Shown here: one piece after another, positions 60,811 through 64,000 of the stretch
How positions within the stretch are numbered: the first letter of the stretch is position 1
Layout: each line of letters opens with the position of its first letter
DNA from: Hymenobacter puniceus
Lineage (GTDB): Bacteria > Bacteroidota > Bacteroidia > Cytophagales > Hymenobacteraceae
Reading direction: 5' to 3'
Length of the DNA stretch: 64,000 bases
Assembly (NCBI RefSeq): GCF_014333525.1
Contig: NZ_JACSCX010000002.1
Coordinates: 744,001 to 808,000, forward strand
Program-made: the position numbers and the translations under genes
Notes under the pieces: generated by a model
What the model saw: only the letters and a program-made list of their open reading frames with translations
Told to the model about the DNA's origin: nothing
Databases searched by the model: none

Positions 60811-60849
60811 GGCAGAAGAGTTGGCAGGGTGAAAGGTTGATTTCTGTTT

Positions 60850-60893
60850 CAAACCTACCTCGCCAACGGCCCCGCTGAAACCGGTTTTCAGCG
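60850..60893 (-). promoter_or_regulatory. Candidate promoter and operator of the hydrolase operon
   Basis: On the minus strand TAGGTTTG (60857-60850) matches the -7 consensus; no TTG is correctly spaced. Immediately upstream lies a near-palindrome, CGCTGAAACCGGTTTTCAGC plus G (60873-60893), placed where an activator such as the LytTR regulator could bind. Confidence 0.5.
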
Positions 60894-61088
60894 AACGGTA
60901 AATCCGACCGCCGAACTGCTGGTTTTGCCAACCGAACGGATTCGCTGGCCTGCTCTTTTCACCGCTGCAAGTCTCCCAACCGGAATATGGCCGCCCGGTT
61001 GCCTCATACCTCCAGCGAGTCGGCAGGCAGCAACCAATCAAACGCCCACGCCCACGGACCAGACAAGTAGAGCAAGGTGGTGGGCCCA
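60894..61088. other. Non-coding gap upstream of the hydrolase operon
   Basis: No gene I can support. Together with 60811-60893 this makes 370 bp between genes. Apart from the promoter and operator candidates and the terminator at 61089-61130, I see nothing specific. Confidence 0.4.
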
Positions 61089-61130
61089 CACACAAAGAGG
61101 ACCCGCCGGCTGGCAGGTCCTCTTTGTGTG
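61089..61130 (-). terminator. Palindromic terminator of the coiled-coil protein gene
   Basis: CACACAAAGAGGACC (61089-61103) pairs perfectly with GGTCCTCTTTGTGTG (61116-61130) around a 12-base loop. The stem is long, but the T tract is only three bases. Confidence 0.7.
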
Positions 61131-61180
61131 TTCAAGTATGCAGTAGTTGAGTAATCCGTCTGAAACGACGGCATCAGCGC

Positions 61181-61504
61181 TTAAATGATGTTGCGTAAAT
61201 CCTGGCGCAGGTTCTCGATGCCCAGCCAGATTTCGTCCCAGGCGCTCCGGTCAGTGTCAGAGGTGGAGTGGGCTTCAGCGGACGAAGCCGGGGCCGTGCC
61301 GAGGCGCTCCTGCAGCTTCTGGCGCTTGGCTTCCAGGCTGGCAATGTGCTCGTGGTAAGTGTGCGAGGCGCCGGCGGTGGTAGCGTGGGCACGGTTGCGG
61401 AGCGTCTGGATCTTGCTTTCCAGCTCCGTCAGGGCCTGCCGAAGTGAGGCGTCAGACAGATTCTGGGGCGGACGAACGTGGTCGGGGGAAGGCAGCGTTG
61501 ACAT
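61181..61504 (-). CDS. Small coiled-coil hypothetical protein
   Basis: A 107-residue soluble protein rich in Ala, Gln, Leu, Glu and Arg, with two predicted helical coiled-coil stretches (LRQALTELESKIQTLRNRA and HEHIASLEAKRQKLQERLG). It ends with an acidic-hydrophobic segment (WDEIWLGIENLRQDLRNII). I know no family; similar small helical proteins occur in stress-response loci. Start at 61504 (MSTLPSPDHVRPPQN). Confidence 0.65.
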   Translation of the reverse strand: MSTLPSPDHVRPPQNLSDASLRQALTELESKIQTLRNRAHATTAGASHTYHEHIASLEAKRQKLQERLGTAPASSAEAHSTSDTDRSAWDEIWLGIENLRQDLRNII

Positions 61505-61768
61505 AGCAGTATCAGTGAGGTGAGCAATGAAAGGTAGGTGAAGCGCTGAGCAGTGCACCAAGCAGCAGAAGCAAGCAGGTGGTATATCCTATCCTTGGCA
61601 CGGCTGAATGGGGCATTCTTACTCTGTATTCCAAGATACAGCTTTCGGCCCTGAAAGGATACAGGCTATGTTACCAACATAAGCGCAATGCAAGCATAAT
61701 ACTGGCGTTACGGTGGGGCTTGGCAGAGACGGTAGCTTTGTGGGCCAACCCGTTATGCTCAGCTGCTT

Positions 61769-62236
61769 ATGTTTCGTACTGCTACGCTTTTGCTGCCGCT
61801 TTCCTTACTGCTGCTGACTCCCCGCCTGCTGGCAGCCCAAACAGCCAGCGCCACCACGCTCATCGACTCCAACTCCAGCCACACCGGCTCGGATAGTCCT
61901 GTAGTGGCAGCGCCGCCAATGCTCTACCACGCCGCCGATGAAATGCCAGCCTTTCCAGGCGGCGCGCCGGCATTTCAGCGTTTCTTGCGCGACAAGCTCC
62001 AATACCCCGAGGAAGCGCTGCGGCGCAATCTGTCGGGCAAGGTGCACATCAGCTTCGTGATAGATGAGCAGGGCCATATCCTCGACCCCAAAGTGGTGCG
62101 CGGCCTGGGCGGCGGCCTCGACGAAGAAGCGCTGCGCCTCGTGCGCATCATGCCCTGGTGGACGCCCGGCCGTGTCGGCGGCCAGCCGGTGCGCGTGGCC
62201 TATACGCTGCCCATCGTGTTCCGGGCGCTGGAGTAG
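61769..62236 (+). CDS. Periplasmic TonB C-terminal domain protein
   Basis: A 155-residue protein with a cleavable-looking signal peptide (LLLPLSLLLLTPRLLAAQ), a short linker and a TonB C-terminal domain (MPAFPGGAPAFQRFLRDKLQ, YPEEALRRNLSGKVHISFVI, VVRGLGGGLDEEALRLVRIM, WWTPGRVGGQPVRVAYTLPI). It lacks the proline-rich spacer and the stable N-terminal anchor of a true energy transducer, so it is probably not one that works with ExbBD. Such minimal TonB-domain proteins are common in Bacteroidota and of unclear role. It is followed by the third REP-like palindrome. Confidence 0.85.
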   Translation: MFRTATLLLPLSLLLLTPRLLAAQTASATTLIDSNSSHTGSDSPVVAAPPMLYHAADEMPAFPGGAPAFQRFLRDKLQYPEEALRRNLSGKVHISFVIDEQGHILDPKVVRGLGGGLDEEALRLVRIMPWWTPGRVGGQPVRVAYTLPIVFRALE

Positions 62237-62250
62237 AAGGTCAGGTAAAG

Positions 62251-62393
62251 GAACGACGTGCTGAGCTTGCCGCAGCTTCTCTCCCGCTTTGTTGAAACGT
62301 CCTTCCAAACAGCAGTACGCGAGATGCCTCGCACGCTCGGAATAACTCAGGTGAAGCGGTAGAGATGCTTCGGCAAGCTCAGCATGACATTCG
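62251..62393. repeat. REP-like palindrome, copy 3
   Basis: The left arm from 62256 (CGTGCTGAGCTTGCCGCAGC) and the right arm 62358-62393 (GGTAGAGATGCTTCGG, then CAAGCTCAGCATGAC) are imperfect reverse complements. The centre is longer and less regular than in the dcw copies and includes a GCGAGATGCCTCGC-type sub-hairpin. It ends 16 bases before the stop of the next minus-strand gene. Confidence 0.8.
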
Positions 62394-62408
62394 AAGGTTT
62401 CCCGTAGC

Positions 62409-62972
62409 TTAATTTGCAATGGCCATCGGCACGCCCAGCTCCCGGGCCAGTGGTGCGGCGGCAGAAGCGTAGAGCAGCGCCAGCACTTCGTTGAGGGCGG
62501 GTTCCAGCTCTACCAGATAGTCGGGATGGAGCTTGCTGGCCTGGCGCAGCACTTCGTGGGTGCGGCGGGCCAGGTGCTGCAGCAGCGGCTGCGTGGGGCC
62601 GTGCAGGCGGGCCGTAGCTTCGGGCTGGTGGCGCAGCACGTTGCCCAGCAAACGTATCGTTAGCTCAATCTCGCCGAACGTGTCGCCGGTTACCTTGGCA
62701 TGATAAGTTAAGCGGGCCTGCAGCTGCCGCACAATATGGAGCAGATCGTTGGGGGTTTGGTGGTAGCCGCGCACCGGATCATCGACTTGGGTGCGCAGGC
62801 GCTGGCGGCGGGTTTCCAGGGCGTCGGCATCGTCTTCCAGTTCCAGTAGCCGGTAGGTCAGCTGCTCAACCAGCACGGCATCCTGCGCCACGAGGCGCGT
62901 CAGGATCTGGTCTTTTTCCTTGGGAGGCAGGGCCAGCAGGGCTTTGCGGAGGTCGGGAGAAAGGGCGGGCAT
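62409..62972 (-). CDS. Helical hypothetical protein, 187 residues
   Basis: A soluble, strongly helical protein starting MPALSPDLRKALLALPPKEK, which resembles the N-terminus of small uncharacterised Cytophagales proteins (LPPKEKDQILTRLVAQDA). A possible coiled coil covers about 30-65 (LTYRLLELEDDADALETRRQ). The remainder is helical. No enzymatic motif is seen. The start is 62972; the 60-codon extension has no protein-like character. It is separated from the sugar dehydrogenase gene by a hairpin. Confidence 0.7.
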   Translation of the reverse strand: MPALSPDLRKALLALPPKEKDQILTRLVAQDAVLVEQLTYRLLELEDDADALETRRQRLRTQVDDPVRGYHQTPNDLLHIVRQLQARLTYHAKVTGDTFGEIELTIRLLGNVLRHQPEATARLHGPTQPLLQHLARRTHEVLRQASKLHPDYLVELEPALNEVLALLYASAAAPLARELGVPMAIAN

Positions 62973-63029
62973 AGCAGGTGAATAACTCGGTAGGGTGTTA
63001 CCAAACGCAACAGTAAAGTAGCAAAAACA

Positions 63030-63078
63030 GGCCTGCATGCCGGTTCGGCGCCCTGGGCACCCAACCAACATGCAGGCC
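63030..63078 (-). terminator. Terminator after the sugar dehydrogenase gene
   Basis: GGCCTGCATG (63030-63039) and CATGCAGGCC (63069-63078) form a 10-bp stem with a structured 29-base loop (GGTT/AACC inside). On the minus strand it is followed by TGTTTTTGC. Confidence 0.75.
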
Positions 63079-63108
63079 ACAATAGGTTTGGAAGCATAAG
63101 CCTCCAGA

Positions 63109-64000
63109 CTAGCTGCGTTTCTTTTTAGCGGGCTTGCCGCTGGCATACGCAATACGGTAAATCACGCCGTTGTCGTCGTCGGAAACCAGCAGCGCGCCAT
63201 CGGCGGCCTGCACAATGGCGCAGGGCCGGCCGAACTGCGACTTGTCGTTTTCCACCAACCAGCCCGTGGCGAAATCCTCGAACTGCTGCGGCTGCCCCTG
63301 CTCGTTGAAGCGCACCCGCACAATTTTGTAGCCCGAGGGCTGGGCGCGGTTCCAGGAGCCGTGCATAGTCACGAAGGCGCTGTTCTTGTAGTCGGCGGGC
63401 AGCTGGGTGCTGCGGTTAAACACCAGCCCCAGCGGCGCCGAGTGGGCCTTGTAGAGCAGCAGCGGGCGCACGGCCTTGGCATCAAACTGCTCATACGACT
63501 CGCCGCTTTTGGGCTTGTTGGCCGGGTAGGGCTTGCCGTCGGCAATGATGGACGGCCAGCCGTAGTTAGCGCCCTGCTTGAGCTGGTTGAACTCTTCCTG
63601 CTGGTCTTCGTCGCCGAGCCAATCGATGCCGTGGTCCATGCCGAACAGGGCCTTCGTGGTCGGGTGCCAGTCGAAGCCGATGGTGTTGCGTAGGCCGGTG
63701 GCGTAGATGCGGCGCCCCGAGCCATCGGTGTTGATTTGCAGCAGGGTTGCGCTTTCGGGGTTATCTTCGTCACAGGCGTTGCAGGTGCTGCCCACCGAGA
63801 GGTAGAGCTGGCCATCGGGCCCGAACTGCAGGGTGCGGTTGGCGTGCTGGCCGGCGTCGGGCAGGTCGGTGTAAAGCGTTTTCAGCTCGCCCAGCGTGCC
63901 GTCGGCCTTCACGTCGGCCACGTACAGCTCGCGCACGGCGGCCATATACAGCTTGCCGTCCTTGAGGGCGAGGCCGTGCAGATGGGGCTTCTGAGCTACT
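63109..64000 (-). CDS. PQQ-dependent sugar dehydrogenase, C-terminal part
   Basis: The last 296 residues of a quinoprotein glucose/sorbosone dehydrogenase; the gene continues past the right edge. Beta-propeller motifs are HGLALKDGKLYMA, HANRTLQFGPDGQLYLSVGS, CNACDEDNPESATLLQIN, ATGLRNTIGFDWHP, FGMDHGIDWLGD, GANYGWPSII and HGSWNRAQPSGYKIVRVRF. The family oxidises aldose sugars in the periplasm using PQQ; the identity of the substrate is not set by the sequence. The C-terminal lysine-rich end (KPAKKKRS) is short. The internal Met at 63945 is not the start, since the frame is open to the edge and homologous upstream of it. Confidence 0.92.
   Translation of the reverse strand, partial: VAQKPHLHGLALKDGKLYMAAVRELYVADVKADGTLGELKTLYTDLPDAGQHANRTLQFGPDGQLYLSVGSTCNACDEDNPESATLLQINTDGSGRRIYATGLRNTIGFDWHPTTKALFGMDHGIDWLGDEDQQEEFNQLKQGANYGWPSIIADGKPYPANKPKSGESYEQFDAKAVRPLLLYKAHSAPLGLVFNRSTQLPADYKNSAFVTMHGSWNRAQPSGYKIVRVRFNEQGQPQQFEDFATGWLVENDKSQFGRPCAIVQAADGALLVSDDDNGVIYRIAYASGKPAKKKRS

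Overview
The window is GC-rich DNA from a Bacteroidota chromosome, most likely Hymenobacter or a close relative in the Cytophagales. The evidence is: two proteins with type IX secretion (T9SS) sorting domains, one of them a gliding-motility type C-terminus; promoters of the Bacteroidota form (TTG, 19-21 bp, TAnnTTTG); a HYC_CC_PP-family protein beside a TonB-dependent receptor; a three-gene sdhCAB operon; and the gene order of the division cluster. Genus assignment is inference. No tRNA, rRNA, CRISPR array, prophage, insertion sequence or transposase was seen.

Layout. 1-3000: a TPR sensor histidine kinase and a convergent LytTR regulator. 3283-7302: a hypothetical gene, then a minus-strand set that looks metal-related (HYC_CC_PP protein, TonB-dependent receptor, secreted HMA-like protein). 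7593-24660: a division and cell wall (dcw) cluster, mraZ-rsmH-ftsL-ftsI-murE-mraY-murD-ftsW-murG-murC-ftsQ-ftsA-ftsZ, with a consensus promoter before mraZ and a strong terminator after ftsZ; murF and ddl are not in it. 24674-28329: a di-haem peroxidase and an MbnP-like protein, both minus strand, on either side of a plus-strand ClC-type channel. 28473-32670: an FMN reductase and the sdhCAB operon. 32929-43000: a T9SS type B surface protein, fabD, a glycosyltransferase-like membrane protein, folK, an alpha/beta hydrolase, a polyprenyl synthetase, a zinc-ribbon protein and a cytochrome P450. 43135-53460: a TlpA-type thioredoxin lipoprotein, aconitase, a membrane protein, a large VIT-domain membrane protein of the XrtN/MSEP type, a TIGR02117-type protein and a beta-carbonic anhydrase. 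53728-64000: a secreted subtilase, small hypotheticals, an operon of hydrolase, membrane protein, LytS-type kinase and LytTR regulator, a periplasmic TonB-domain protein, and a PQQ-dependent sugar dehydrogenase cut by the window edge.

The most unusual signal is non-coding. Many intergenic gaps, above all in the dcw cluster, hold imperfect inverted repeats. Some are built from short drifting 'words' that differ from gap to gap but keep one architecture, and their right arms run up to the start codon (before ftsL, murG and ftsZ, and between sdhA and sdhB). A second family is a roughly 120-bp palindrome with the core CCGAAGCATCTCTACC. A third is an 'aatccg' family, whose two arms form a roughly 180-bp palindrome around a terminator at 40762-40943. 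Several terminators are symmetric well beyond their A/T tracts.

Starts were moved inward from the longest reading frame where a signal peptide, family N-terminus or promoter required it. murE, murC and fabD appear to start at TTG.
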